Source: Streptomyces sp. CB00316
GTDB taxonomy: Bacteria > Actinomycetota > Actinomycetes > Streptomycetales > Streptomycetaceae
Assembly (NCBI RefSeq): GCF_001905595.1
Contig: NZ_LIXI01000001.1
Location: 496,001-560,000, forward strand
Length of the DNA stretch: 64,000 bases
Direction of reading: 5' to 3'
Part shown: positions 35,388 to 46,545 of the stretch, piece by piece
Layout of the letters: every line of letters begins with the position of its first letter
How positions within the stretch are numbered: position 1 is the first letter of the stretch
Program-made: the position numbers and the translations under genes
Notes under the pieces: generated by a model
The model's input: only the letters and a program-made list of their open reading frames with translations
The model's database searches: none
Told to the model about the DNA's origin: nothing

Positions 35388-37915
35388 GCCGCCCCGTGGC
35401 GGGCGTGGCCGACCGGTGTGCGACCACCGCCACGGGCGGCGTACAGGCGACGGCCCGCGCCCGGGAGGAGGGGCCGACGGATCTGCGGCTCGTCCCGCCG
35501 GCGCTGGCGGTCTGGGCGGCCGCGGCGCTCGCGCTGGGTCTGCCGGGACGCTGGGTGGCCGTGGGGACGGCGGTCTGCACCGTCGTGGCGCTCGCCCTCC
35601 TGACGGCCGCGTCCGCCGGGGGCGGACGGGCCGCCGCACCTGCTGGACGCAAGCGGGCCGTCGCGGTGGGAGCCGTGCTGCTCTGCGCAGCGGCGGGCGG
35701 GGCCACGGCCGGGCTCCACGGCGCCGACGTGCGGCGTGGGCCCGTCCCCGAGCTGGTGCAGGAGCATGCGCGGATCGACGCCGAGGTGCGGGTCACCTCG
35801 GACCCCCGGCCGACCCGCCCCGGCGTGCGGGGCAGCCACAGCACCCCCGCCATGCTCCTGCTCAACGCGGACATCACCGAGGTGGCCGCCCCCGACGGCC
35901 GCCGCACCCGGGTCCGTACGCCTGTGCTCCTCATGGTCTCGCCCGGGGAGGACCGGGCGAGATGGCAGGAGCTCCTGCCATCCACGCGGCTGCGCATCGG
36001 CGGCCGCCTCTCACCCCCCGCCCACGGGGGTGAACGCCTGGCCGCCGTCCTGCGGGTGGAGACCGAAGGGCCACCCCGGATCACCGGAACCCCGACGGCC
36101 TTCCAGCGCGCGGCCGGGGAGCTGCGCTCCGGACTGCGGGAGGCGACGGACGGTCTCGACGCGGACGCGCGGGCGCTGCTGCCGGGGCTGGTGGTCGGAG
36201 ACACCTCCAGGGTCCCGCCGGAGCTCCACGATGCCTTCAAGGCCACCGACCTGACGCACCTGTTGGCGGTGTCCGGAGCCAATCTGTCGATCCTTCTCTT
36301 TCTCCTCATCGGCCCGCCCGGATCGGCGCTGAACAGTGAAAGGCGAGGCCTGGCGCCGAAGTTGGGTATCTCCCTGCGGGGGACCGCGCTGATCGGCGGC
36401 GCGCTGACGCTCATCTTCATCGTCGTGTGCCGTCCCGAGCCCAGTGTCCTGCGCGCGGCGGCCTGCGGTCTGATCACCCTGCTCGCCATCGGGACCGGCC
36501 GCCGCAGGTCCCTGATCCCCGCCCTGGCGGCGGCCGTGGTGCTCCTGGTGCTGTACGACCCCTGGCTGGCCCGGAGTTACGGCTTCCTGCTGTCGGTCCT
36601 GGCCACGGGTGCCCTGCTGACGCTCGCGCCGCGGTGGAGCGCGGCGCTCCAGCGGCGGGGGATGCCGGTCCGGTTCGCCGAGGTGCTGGCGGCGGCAGCA
36701 GCGGCGCAGGCGGTATGCGCGCCCGTGGTCGTGGTCCTGGCGTCGCGGGTGAGCCTGGTGGCGATTCCGTGCAACCTGCTGGCGGAGTTCGCGGTGGCAC
36801 CCGCGACGGTGTTCGGGTTCGCGGCGCTGGCCGTCGCCCCGGTCGCCCCGCCGGTGGCCGAGCTGCTGGCCCGGGTCGCGGGCTGGCCGGCCGGCTGGAT
36901 CGCCTCGGTGGCACGCACGGGGGCGGGCTTTCCCGGGGCGGAGGCGCCGTGGCCCGGGGGGTGGGCCGGCGCCGCCCTCCTCGCGCTCCTCACGGTCCTG
37001 GCCGTGCTGCTCGCCCCTCGGTTGATCCGTCGTCCCTGGCTCTGCCTTGCGGTCGCGCTGCTCCTGGTCCTGGTGGTGCTGCGGCCGGTCCCGCTGACCC
37101 GGGTCATGACCGGGTGGCCGCCGCCCGACTGGGCGTTCGCGCTGTGCGACGTCGGGCAGGGCGATGCGATGGTGCTCGCGGCCGGGGAGGGGACGGGCGT
37201 GGTCGTCGACGCCGGACCCGACCCTCGCTCGGTCGACCGTTGCCTGCGCGATCTCGGGGTCACCCGCGTACCGCTCGTGATCCTCACCCACTTCCATGCC
37301 GACCATGTGAGGGGGCTGCCCGGCGTGCTGCGGGGCAGGGCCGTGGGCGCGGTCCAGACGACGAGCCTGGACGAACCGCCCGAGCAGGCCGCGTTCGTCC
37401 GGCGTACGGCGGCCGCGGCCCGGATCGCGACGGTGCGGGCGGTTCCCGGCGAGCGGCGCCGGGCGGGGCCGTTGGACTGGCGGGTCCTCTGGCCGCGCGA
37501 CGGGCCCGGGGGAGCCGGGGCGGTGAAGGGGGCGGGCGGGCCGAACGACTCCAGCGTGACCCTGCACGTACGGGCCGCGGGCGGACTGACGCTGCTGCTC
37601 CTCGGCGACCTCGAGCCACCGGCCCAGCGGGGGTTGCTGCACAGCCCGGCGGGGCTGCCCCGGGTGGACGTCCTGAAGGTGGCCCACCACGGCTCGGGCT
37701 TCCAGGACGCGGGGCTGCTGGAGAGCGCGCGGCCGAGGCTGGCGCTCATCTCCTGCGGCGCGGACAACCCGTACGGCCACCCGGCACCCCGTACTGTCGA
37801 CGCGCTCAGGGCCGCCGGGGCGCGGGTCCTGCGGACCGACACCGACGGCGCCATCGCGGTGACGGGGGCGGGCGGGGAGCTGCGGGCGGTGGGCCGTTCA
37901 GGAGGGGAGGGCTGA
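35384..37915 (+). CDS. comEC: ComEC/Rec2-family DNA channel protein with MBL domain
   Basis: The 843-aa product overlaps the comEA stop by 4 bp. It has an N-terminal pair of hydrophobic segments, a DUF4131-like OB region (about 110-235), the multi-pass Competence domain (about 280-550, LTHLLAVSGANLSILL) and a C-terminal metallo-beta-lactamase domain starting ALCDVGQGDAMVLAAG, with the metal motif THFHADHVRGLPG (about 636). KVAHHGSGFQ and ISCGADNPYGHP follow. The full set of domains argues for a functional protein, either for DNA transport or as an MBL nuclease for extracellular DNA. The partners ComEA and HolA are adjacent. Confidence 0.9.
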   Translation: MSRPVAGVADRCATTATGGVQATARAREEGPTDLRLVPPALAVWAAAALALGLPGRWVAVGTAVCTVVALALLTAASAGGGRAAAPAGRKRAVAVGAVLLCAAAGGATAGLHGADVRRGPVPELVQEHARIDAEVRVTSDPRPTRPGVRGSHSTPAMLLLNADITEVAAPDGRRTRVRTPVLLMVSPGEDRARWQELLPSTRLRIGGRLSPPAHGGERLAAVLRVETEGPPRITGTPTAFQRAAGELRSGLREATDGLDADARALLPGLVVGDTSRVPPELHDAFKATDLTHLLAVSGANLSILLFLLIGPPGSALNSERRGLAPKLGISLRGTALIGGALTLIFIVVCRPEPSVLRAAACGLITLLAIGTGRRRSLIPALAAAVVLLVLYDPWLARSYGFLLSVLATGALLTLAPRWSAALQRRGMPVRFAEVLAAAAAAQAVCAPVVVVLASRVSLVAIPCNLLAEFAVAPATVFGFAALAVAPVAPPVAELLARVAGWPAGWIASVARTGAGFPGAEAPWPGGWAGAALLALLTVLAVLLAPRLIRRPWLCLAVALLLVLVVLRPVPLTRVMTGWPPPDWAFALCDVGQGDAMVLAAGEGTGVVVDAGPDPRSVDRCLRDLGVTRVPLVILTHFHADHVRGLPGVLRGRAVGAVQTTSLDEPPEQAAFVRRTAAAARIATVRAVPGERRRAGPLDWRVLWPRDGPGGAGAVKGAGGPNDSSVTLHVRAAGGLTLLLLGDLEPPAQRGLLHSPAGLPRVDVLKVAHHGSGFQDAGLLESARPRLALISCGADNPYGHPAPRTVDALRAAGARVLRTDTDGAIAVTGAGGELRAVGRSGGEG

Positions 37916-38135
37916 CCGGTCGGCGGTGGCGGGGGGAGGAGGGACGGATCGGCCAGCGTCACCGGTGGCGGTGAGGAGGTCCGCCCCGTCGACGATCTCG
38001 GCCTCCCCTCCATGACGCTGTCCGGGGCTGTGCGGAGGTTCCGGGGAGGTCATGGCCGTCACGCCGACCGCCGTCCTGGGCTGTGCGCGTCGGCCACCGG
38101 ACCTAGGTTTTTCCGCCCCGTTCGGGCCCCAGGCG

Positions 38136-38381
38136 CTACGGCTTCTCCAGCCACCCCTCGTACTCCGCGGCGAACTCGTCCAGCGCGGCCGGGTCCAGGC
38201 GACCGGCCGGGTCCTCCACGACCACCAGCCACTGGGCGTCCTCGGCGTCGTCCTCGCCGGCCAGGGCGTCCCGTACGAGCTGGGGCTCCTCGACGACCCC
38301 GAAACGGTCCGCCAGCTCCCCGGCCACCTCCTCCGCGGCGTCGCGGTCGGGCAGCACCAGCACATGTCTCACATCGCTCAC
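38136..38381 (-). CDS. Small acidic conserved protein, 81 aa
   Basis: GTG 38381 (VSDVRHVLVLPDRDAAEEVAG) with GGAG ~11 nt upstream gives 81 aa; a GTG three codons later is possible. The sequence is acidic with a beta-alpha-beta pattern (HVLVLPDRDAAEEVAGELADRF, QWLVVVEDPAGRLDPAALDEFAAEYEGWLEKP) reminiscent of small ribonuclease-inhibitor-like (RraB-type) or ferredoxin-like folds, but no family is confidently recognised. It lies convergent to comEC and divergent from holA. The 220-bp gap to comEC contains nothing recognised. Confidence 0.68.
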   Translation of the reverse strand: MSDVRHVLVLPDRDAAEEVAGELADRFGVVEEPQLVRDALAGEDDAEDAQWLVVVEDPAGRLDPAALDEFAAEYEGWLEKP

Positions 38382-38464
38382 CCGGTCATTCTCCGGTACG
38401 GGCATCCGTGGCCCACGCCCTGGGGCGGTCGGGCTGTCAGTGGGGCATGGGATGCTGGACCGCG

Positions 38465-39451
38465 ATGGCCACCAGGAAGAACTCCACCGACGATCCGCTC
38501 GCCCCCCTCACCCTCGCCGTGGGCCAGGAGGACCTCCTCCTGGACCGTGCGGTGCAGCAGGTGGTGGCGGCGGCCCGCGCTGCCGACGCCGATACGGATG
38601 TCCGTGATCTGGCGTCCGACCAGTTGCAGCCCGGCACGCTCGCCGAGCTCACCAGCCCATCGCTCTTCGCCGAGCGCAAGGTCGTGATCGTGCGCAACGC
38701 GCAGGATCTCGCGGCCGACACGGTCAAGGACGTCAAGGCGTATCTCGGGACGCCGGCCGAGGAGATCACGCTCGTCCTTCTGCACGCGGGCGGGGCCAAG
38801 GGCAAGGGGCTCCTGGACGCGGCGCGCAAGGCCGGGGCCCGGGAGGTCGCGTGCCCGAAGACCACCAAGCCGGCCGAGCGGCTCTCCTTCGTACGGTCGG
38901 AGTTCCGGACCCACGGGCGGTCCGCGACGCCGGAGGCGTGCCAGGCGCTGGTCGACTCCATCGGCAGCGATCTGCGGGAGCTAGCCAGTGCGGTGTCGCA
39001 GCTGATCGCGGATGTCGAGGGGACGATCGACGAGGCCGTCGTCGGGCGCTACTACACGGGGCGGGCGGAGGCGTCGTCGTTCACCGTCGCCGACCGGGCG
39101 GTCGAGGGGCGGGCGGCGGAGGCGCTGGAGGCGCTGCGGTGGTCGCTGTCGACCGGGGTCGCGCCCGTGCTGATCACCAGTGCGCTGGCCCAGGGGGTGC
39201 GGGCGATCGGGAAGCTGTCCTCCGCGCGGGGCGGGCGGCCGGCTGATCTGGCGCGGGAGCTGGGGATGCCGCCGTGGAAGATCGACCGGGTGCGGCAGCA
39301 GATGCGGGGGTGGACGCCGGACGGGGTCGCGGTGGCCCTGCGGGCCGTGGCGGCTGCGGACGCGGGGGTGAAGGGCGGGGGGGACGACCCTGAGTACGCC
39401 CTGGAGAAGGCCGTCGTCGCGGTGGCGCGGGCCGCGAGGTCGGGGCGGTAG
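38465..39451 (+). CDS. holA: DNA polymerase III delta subunit
   Basis: The 328-aa product is the clamp-loader delta subunit. It has LTLAVGQEDLLLDRAVQQVV at the N-terminus (Walker-like region without P-loop), LFAERKVVIVRNAQDL, and the C-terminal collar domain (VAPVLITSALAQGVRAIGKLSSA, MPPWKIDRVRQQMRGW). ATG 38465 lacks an SD, and a GATGCT hexamer ends 8 nt upstream. An in-frame ATG six codons earlier (38447) is an alternative. Downstream it faces rpsT, with a bidirectional hairpin between. Confidence 0.92.
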   Translation: MATRKNSTDDPLAPLTLAVGQEDLLLDRAVQQVVAAARAADADTDVRDLASDQLQPGTLAELTSPSLFAERKVVIVRNAQDLAADTVKDVKAYLGTPAEEITLVLLHAGGAKGKGLLDAARKAGAREVACPKTTKPAERLSFVRSEFRTHGRSATPEACQALVDSIGSDLRELASAVSQLIADVEGTIDEAVVGRYYTGRAEASSFTVADRAVEGRAAEALEALRWSLSTGVAPVLITSALAQGVRAIGKLSSARGGRPADLARELGMPPWKIDRVRQQMRGWTPDGVAVALRAVAAADAGVKGGGDDPEYALEKAVVAVARAARSGR

Positions 39452-39543
39452 CCGTTCCTTCCCGGTCAAGCGCTGGGTGCGGGGCCCTGTCGTGACCGGT
39501 TCCGTCCTCGAGCGCCGGACGGGCCGGGAAGCCCTGTACGCAC

Positions 39544-39590
39544 GGAGGCCCCGAAGCGCTGATCTGGGGAGATCGGCGCCCGGGGCTTCC
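39544..39590. terminator. Bidirectional hairpin between holA and rpsT
   Basis: GGAGGCCCCG (39544-39553) pairs with CGGGGCTTCC (39581-39590). The stem continues after a small bulge as GCGCTGATCT/AGATCGGCGC. It sits in the 275-bp gap between the convergent genes. Confidence 0.78.
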
Positions 39591-39726
39591 GGGTCACACT
39601 CTTGGTGCGCCGCACCCGCGTGGCGAACGCAGGTTCGGTGTGCGGCGCGGGGTGCCGGTCAGGGGCGGGAGAGAGGGCCCGTCGAGTCCGTTCCGGCGGT
39701 CACATCAGTGAGCTTCGGGAAGAAGC

Positions 39727-39993
39727 TCAGGCCTGCAGGGCGGCAACCTTGGACGCCAGCGCCGACTTCTTGTTGGCGGCGGCGTTCTTGTGGATGACAC
39801 CCTTCGAGACAGCCTTGTCGAGCTGACGGGAGGCGTCGCGGACGGCCGTGGTGGCCTTCTCGACGTCACCGGCAACGGCGGCCTCGCGGGCCTTGCGGAT
39901 CGCGGTCTTGAGCGACGACTTGACGGCCTTGTTGCGCAGGCGCGCCTTCTCGTTGGTCTTGTTCCGCTTGATCTGGGACTTGATGTTCGCCAC
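39727..39993 (-). CDS. rpsT: 30S ribosomal protein S20
   Basis: The 88-aa product starts at GTG 39993 ([20 protein letters not shown]), with AAAAGG ~9 nt upstream. It is the all-helical, Lys/Arg/Ala-rich S20 with the characteristic [23 protein letters not shown]-terminus. It is a primary 16S rRNA binder. It is transcribed away from lepA from its own promoter (40071-40100). Placement next to lepA and holA is typical of actinobacteria. Confidence 0.96.
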   Translation of the reverse strand: MANIKSQIKRNKTNEKARLRNKAVKSSLKTAIRKAREAAVAGDVEKATTAVRDASRQLDKAVSKGVIHKNAAANKKSALASKVAALQA

Positions 39994-40070
39994 GAATAGA
40001 GCCTTTTCAGGTTCGTTGGATCTTCCAGGTGAGCCGCGCCGCTCGTGAGAGCCACGAGGCACAGCTGTCC

Positions 40071-40100
40071 ACGGTAGCAGTCACCCTCCGACCGGCCCAA
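40071..40100 (-). promoter_or_regulatory. rpsT promoter (TTGGGC-N18-TACCGT on minus strand)
   Basis: The minus-strand -35 TTGGGC (40100-40095), 18-bp spacer and -10 TACCGT (40076-40071) give an untranslated leader of ~70 nt before rpsT. Confidence 0.5.
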
Positions 40101-40221
40101 ACCGGTCGCTGTCCCGCAGGCGTGGGACGATGGAGCCTACGTATCGATCCGACCGACGATCCGACCGACCCGACATCGACCCGAGACACGGCGTTCGGCG
40201 TCTCAAGAATCAGGACCCTGC

Positions 40222-42096
40222 GTGCCCGCGACTCCTTCCAACGTGCCCGAGCCGAGCCGTACCGACCCGGCGCTGATCCGCAATTTCTGCATCATCGCGC
40301 ATATCGACCACGGCAAGTCGACCCTTGCCGACCGGATGCTTCAGCTGACCGGAGTGGTCGACCAGCGGCAGATGCGTGCTCAGTACCTCGACCGGATGGA
40401 CATCGAGCGCGAGCGCGGCATCACCATCAAGTCCCAGGCGGTCCGACTGCCGTGGGCGCCCGACACAGGCGAGGACACGGGTACCACCCACATCCTCAAC
40501 ATGATCGACACCCCGGGCCACGTGGACTTCACCTACGAGGTCTCGCGTTCGCTCGCGGCCTGCGAGGGCACGGTCCTGCTGGTCGACGCCGCGCAGGGGA
40601 TCGAGGCCCAGACGCTCGCCAACCTCTATCTCGCGATGGAGAACGAGCTCACCATCGTCCCGGTGCTCAACAAGATCGACCTGCCCGCCGCGCAGCCGGA
40701 GAAGTTCTCCGAGGAGCTGGCCAACCTCATCGGCTGCCAGCCCGAGGACGTGCTCAAGGTCTCCGCCAAGACCGGTGTCGGCGTGGACGCGCTGCTCGAC
40801 CGGGTCGTCCGTGACGTACCGCCCCCGGTCGGTGTCGCCGACGCCCCCGCCCGCGCGATGATCTTCGACTCGGTCTACGACGCGTACCGCGGTGTCGTGA
40901 CGTACGTCCGTGTGATCGACGGACAGCTCAACAAGCGCGAGCGCATCCGCATGATGTCGACCGGCGCCACCCACGAGCTGCTGGAGATCGGGGTGTCCTC
41001 CCCGGAGATGACCCCGGCCGACGGCATCGGCGTGGGTGAGGTCGGCTACATCATCACCGGTGTGAAGGACGTTCGGCAGTCCAAGGTCGGTGACACGATC
41101 ACCTCCCTGCACAACGGGGCGACCGAGGCGCTGGGCGGTTACAAGGACCCGAAGCCGATGGTCTTCTCGGGGCTGTACCCGCTGGACGGCTCGGACTACC
41201 CGGACCTGCGCGAGGCGCTGGACAAGCTCCAGCTCAACGACGCCGCCCTGGTCTACGAGCCGGAGACCTCCGCCGCGCTCGGCTTCGGCTTCCGTGTCGG
41301 CTTCCTCGGCCTGCTCCACCTGGACGTGGTCCGCGAGCGGCTGGAGCGCGAGTTCGGCCTCGACCTGATCGCGACCGCCCCGAACGTGGTCTACCGGGTC
41401 GAGATGGAGGACGGCAGCGAGCACGTCGTCACCAACCCGAGCGAGTTCCCCGAGGGCAAGATCGACAAGGTGCACGAGCCGGTCGTCCGCGCCACGGTGC
41501 TGGCCCCCAGCGAGTTCATCGGCGCGATCATGGAGCTCTGCCAGAACCGCCGCGGCACCCTGCTCGGCATGGACTACCTCTCCGAGGACCGCGTCGAGAT
41601 CCGCTACACGCTGCCCCTCGCCGAGATCGTCTTCGACTTCTTCGACCAGCTGAAGTCCAAGACCCGGGGTTACGCCTCCCTCGACTACGAGCCCACCGGC
41701 GAGCAGTCGGCCCAGCTCGTCAAGGTCGACATCCTGCTCCACGGCGACAAGGTGGACGCGTTCTCCGCGGTCACCCACAAGGACAAGGCGTACGCGTACG
41801 GCGTCCGGCTCGTCGCCAAGCTGCAGAAGCTCATCCCGCGGCAGAACTTCGAGGTGCCGATCCAGGCGGCCATCGGCGCCCGGGTCATCGCCCGTGAGAC
41901 GGTCCGCGCCATCCGCAAGGACGTCCTCGCCAAGTGCTACGGCGGTGACATCTCCCGTAAGCGGAAGCTGCTGGAGAAGCAGAAGGAGGGCAAGAAGCGG
42001 ATGAAGATGGTCGGCAACGTGGAGGTTCCGCAGGACGCCTTCATCTCGGTGCTGTCGACCGACGAGTCCGCCGGGGAGAGCAAGGGCAAGAAGTAG
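40222..42096 (+). CDS. lepA: Elongation factor 4 (LepA)
   Basis: The 624-aa product starts at GTG 40222 with AGGA 7 nt upstream; a GTG seven codons later is an alternative. The GTPase domain has [29 protein letters not shown] and NKID. The EF-G-like domains and LepA-specific C-terminal domain are complete ([16 protein letters not shown] end; [25 protein letters not shown], LRKxxL-like [16 protein letters not shown]). It acts on ribosomes, remodelling or assisting initiation under stress. A perfect hairpin follows. Confidence 0.97.
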   Translation: MPATPSNVPEPSRTDPALIRNFCIIAHIDHGKSTLADRMLQLTGVVDQRQMRAQYLDRMDIERERGITIKSQAVRLPWAPDTGEDTGTTHILNMIDTPGHVDFTYEVSRSLAACEGTVLLVDAAQGIEAQTLANLYLAMENELTIVPVLNKIDLPAAQPEKFSEELANLIGCQPEDVLKVSAKTGVGVDALLDRVVRDVPPPVGVADAPARAMIFDSVYDAYRGVVTYVRVIDGQLNKRERIRMMSTGATHELLEIGVSSPEMTPADGIGVGEVGYIITGVKDVRQSKVGDTITSLHNGATEALGGYKDPKPMVFSGLYPLDGSDYPDLREALDKLQLNDAALVYEPETSAALGFGFRVGFLGLLHLDVVRERLEREFGLDLIATAPNVVYRVEMEDGSEHVVTNPSEFPEGKIDKVHEPVVRATVLAPSEFIGAIMELCQNRRGTLLGMDYLSEDRVEIRYTLPLAEIVFDFFDQLKSKTRGYASLDYEPTGEQSAQLVKVDILLHGDKVDAFSAVTHKDKAYAYGVRLVAKLQKLIPRQNFEVPIQAAIGARVIARETVRAIRKDVLAKCYGGDISRKRKLLEKQKEGKKRMKMVGNVEVPQDAFISVLSTDESAGESKGKK

Positions 42097-42163
42097 CCCC
42101 GCCCCGGCCTCCTGGGGCGCCTCGGTCCCAACCCGCGCCGCCCCCTGGGCGACGAACGGTCAG

Positions 42164-42206
42164 AAGGGCCCTCATACCGCAGTAACGTGCGATGTGAGGG
42201 CCCTTT
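42164..42206 (+). terminator. Hairpin terminator after lepA
   Basis: AAGGGCCCTCA (42164-42174) pairs perfectly with TGAGGGCCCTT (42195-42205), followed by TCGTTA. Confidence 0.82.
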
Positions 42207-42234
42207 CGTTATGAAAGCGGCGGCCCGTTGCCTC

Positions 42235-42263
42235 TTACGTGGCGGACGAGTGCGCTCTACTCT
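42235..42263 (+). promoter_or_regulatory. Candidate promoter of the acyl-CoA ligase gene
   Basis: The weak -35 TTACGT (42235-42240), 17-bp spacer and good -10 TACTCT (42258-42263) give an untranslated leader of ~120 nt. A dyad (TTACT-CGCC-AGTTAA, 42280-42294) lies just downstream of the predicted transcription start. Confidence 0.4.
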
Positions 42264-42389
42264 GATCACGCATCGTTGGTTACTCGCCAGTTAAACAAGC
42301 CGAACAAGCAGGTTGCGCGGCAGGACAGCAGCAGTAGTCGCAGTATCAAAGAAGCCGGTCGTAGCAATGCCGCAGGCCCGGAGGACGCC

Positions 42390-44279
<1,890 letters not shown>

Positions 44280-44315
44280 CGCGAGCCGCCGCTCCCGAGG
44301 AGCCGGCGTACGCGG

Positions 44316-44354
44316 GCGGGGCGGCCGGACACGGGGGGTGTCCGGCCGCCCCGC
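44316..44354 (+). terminator. 17-bp perfect hairpin after the acyl-CoA ligase gene
   Basis: The arms 44316-44332 and 44338-44354 are perfectly complementary with a 5-G loop. It lies ~36 bp past the stop. Confidence 0.85.
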
Positions 44355-44549
44355 TGTGACTCAGCGTCCTCCACGCGCGCATCCTGCGAGCGCTCAGTCG
44401 TGCCCCGACCGCTGGGCACGTCCCGTTGCGTTCCCCGAAGCCTTGAGTTCGAACCTGCTCGATTTCCTGCCCACTTCGGTAACTCGGTGCTTATGGGCGC
44501 GTCCGGTCTGTCACTCTGTCGGAGTCGTCGGACCCGTAGGAGCCGCACC

Positions 44550-46514
44550 GTGGCACCCATCCCCTTGCAGCGGGACATTGTGCAGCGCCCCGGCACCGCC
44601 CGTGCCGGGTACGCGCACGGCCCGCGCCTGGCCGGCCGCACCAGCCTGCCCGGCATACCGCTCGCCCCGTCCGCCGCCCGCCGGTTCGTGCGGGCGGCCC
44701 TCGCGGAGTGGACCGGGCTCGGGGTGCCCGCCGCCGTGGGCTTCAGCGACCGGCTCGCCGACGACGCCGTGACCGTCACCAACGAGCTGGTCACCAACGC
44801 CGTCGTGCACGCCGGGACCACGGTCGACCTGGTCCTCCGGCTGGAGGAGGAGGGCGGCGACGAGCCCTCGGCCGCCCTCGTCCTGGAGGTCACCGACCAC
44901 CACCCGGCCCGCCCGGTGAGCGGCGACGGCCCTGAGGGGGCGGACCTCGAACCCGGCGGTACGGTCGCGGGCGACCTCCCCGACCCCGCCGAGTACGGCC
45001 GGGGCCTCCAGCTCGTCGCCACCCTCGCCGAGTCCTGGGGCATCACCTATCGCACCGGTCTCAAGACCGTCTGGGCCCGCCTCCCCGTCGACGACTGGAG
45101 CGGCCCGCCGGCCCCGCCCGACCAGGACTCCGTCCGGCGCGGCCTGCGCGCCGCCGAGATCCTCGCCCCCGCCGCCCGGCGCACCGAACGCGACGACGCG
45201 GTCTGGGACAGCCGGGGCGCCCCCGCCTTCCTCGCCGAGGCGTCCGACCTGCTCGCCGGGCAGCTCGACGAGGACCTGGTGGCCGCCATAGCGGGCCAGT
45301 TGCTGGTGCCCCGCCTGGCCGACTGGTGCGCGATCTGGCTGGAGGCCGAGGGCGGGGGACCGGGGGCCGCGCCCCGGCTCGCCCGGGTCTGGCACAGCGA
45401 CGAGACCGGTACGGAACCCCTGCGCACCGCCCTGGAGCGGGAGCCCCTCCGCCTCCCGCCCGACGTCGGCTCCGGCCCCGTGCCCGTGCCCGTGCCCGTC
45501 CCCGTGCCCTGGCCGGCCCCACCCGCGGACGAGGCTCCGCCGCCCGGCGCCCGCGACGGCGCCGCCCTCGCCTTCCGGATCACTGCCGGCGGCCGGGCGC
45601 TCGGCACCGTGCTCGTCGGCAGGGAGGGCGTCGCCCAGGTGCCCGAGGCCGTCGCGTCGCTCGTCGAGGACTTCGTACGCCGTCTCGGCCTCGCCGTCGG
45701 CGCCGCCCGCGCCTACACCCGGCAGGCCACCATCAGCCGGATCCTCCAGCGCGGCCTGCTCCCCAGCAAGGTCGCGGAGATCCCCGGCGTCACCAGCGCG
45801 CTCGTATACGAACCGAGCGACGACGGCGTCGTGGGAGGTGACTTCTACGACATCTTCCCGTGCCCCGGCGACCGCTGGTGCTTCGTCCTCGGCGACGTCC
45901 AGGGCAGCGGCCCCGAGGCCGCCGTCGTCACCGGCCTCGCCCGCCCCTGGCTCCGCCTGCTCTCCCGCGAGGGCTTCGGCGTCGGCGAGGTCCTGGACCG
46001 GCTCAACCGGCTGCTCCTGGACGACGCTATGGAGGCCGCCGAGGCCGCCGCCCTGATGGTCGCCGCCGCCGGGGGCCGGCAGCTCCACGACGGCTCGCAG
46101 TCCCGCTTCCTCTCCCTGCTGTACGGCGAGGTCGTGCCGCTCCCCGGCGGCGGCGTCCGCTGCACGGTGGCCAGCGCGGGCCACCCGCTGCCGCTGCTGC
46201 TGCGCCCCGACGCCTCCGTGCGCCCGGCGGCCGAGCCGCAGGTCCTGCTGGGGGTGGTGGAGGACGTGGCGTACGAGAGCCAGGTCTTCGATCTCGCGCC
46301 CGGGGACACCCTGCTCTGCGTCACGGACGGGGTGACCGAGCGGCGCTCGGGGCCGCTGATGTTCGACGACGGGGACGGGCTGGCCCGGGTCCTCGCCGGG
46401 TGTGCCGGGCTGCCCGCCGAGGCGACGGCCGAGCGGATCAGACGAGCGGTCCACGAGTTCGCCGAGCAGCCGCCGGACGACGACGTGGCCCTGCTGGTGC
46501 TGCACGCGGACTGA
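44550..46514 (+). CDS. SpoIIE-type PP2C phosphatase with kinase-like and GAF-like domains
   Basis: The 654-aa product starts at GTG 44550 with AGGAG 8 nt upstream; ATG 44493 in frame is less well supported. Residues ~25-180 are a GHKL (RsbW/SpoIIAB-like) ATPase domain (DAVTVTNELVTNAVVHAGTT, YGRGLQLVATLAESWGI). Residues ~220-400 form a GAF-like region interrupted by a (VP)n linker (GPVPVPVPVPVPWPAPP). Residues ~420-652 are a SpoIIE phosphatase domain with metal motifs GGDFYDIFPC, LGDVQGSGPEAA and CVTDGVTERR. Such triple proteins act as sensor switches in anti-sigma/anti-anti-sigma networks, common in Streptomyces. The partner is not in the window. Confidence 0.88.
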   Translation: MAPIPLQRDIVQRPGTARAGYAHGPRLAGRTSLPGIPLAPSAARRFVRAALAEWTGLGVPAAVGFSDRLADDAVTVTNELVTNAVVHAGTTVDLVLRLEEEGGDEPSAALVLEVTDHHPARPVSGDGPEGADLEPGGTVAGDLPDPAEYGRGLQLVATLAESWGITYRTGLKTVWARLPVDDWSGPPAPPDQDSVRRGLRAAEILAPAARRTERDDAVWDSRGAPAFLAEASDLLAGQLDEDLVAAIAGQLLVPRLADWCAIWLEAEGGGPGAAPRLARVWHSDETGTEPLRTALEREPLRLPPDVGSGPVPVPVPVPVPWPAPPADEAPPPGARDGAALAFRITAGGRALGTVLVGREGVAQVPEAVASLVEDFVRRLGLAVGAARAYTRQATISRILQRGLLPSKVAEIPGVTSALVYEPSDDGVVGGDFYDIFPCPGDRWCFVLGDVQGSGPEAAVVTGLARPWLRLLSREGFGVGEVLDRLNRLLLDDAMEAAEAAALMVAAAGGRQLHDGSQSRFLSLLYGEVVPLPGGGVRCTVASAGHPLPLLLRPDASVRPAAEPQVLLGVVEDVAYESQVFDLAPGDTLLCVTDGVTERRSGPLMFDDGDGLARVLAGCAGLPAEATAERIRRAVHEFAEQPPDDDVALLVLHAD

Positions 46515-46532
46515 AGTACCTCAAGGGCGAGG

Positions 46533-46538
46533 GACAAT
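46533..46538 (+). promoter_or_regulatory. Candidate -10 of hemW (leaderless)
   Basis: GACAAT ends 7 nt before ATG 46546. Confidence 0.4.
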
Positions 46539-46545
46539 GGTCGGT

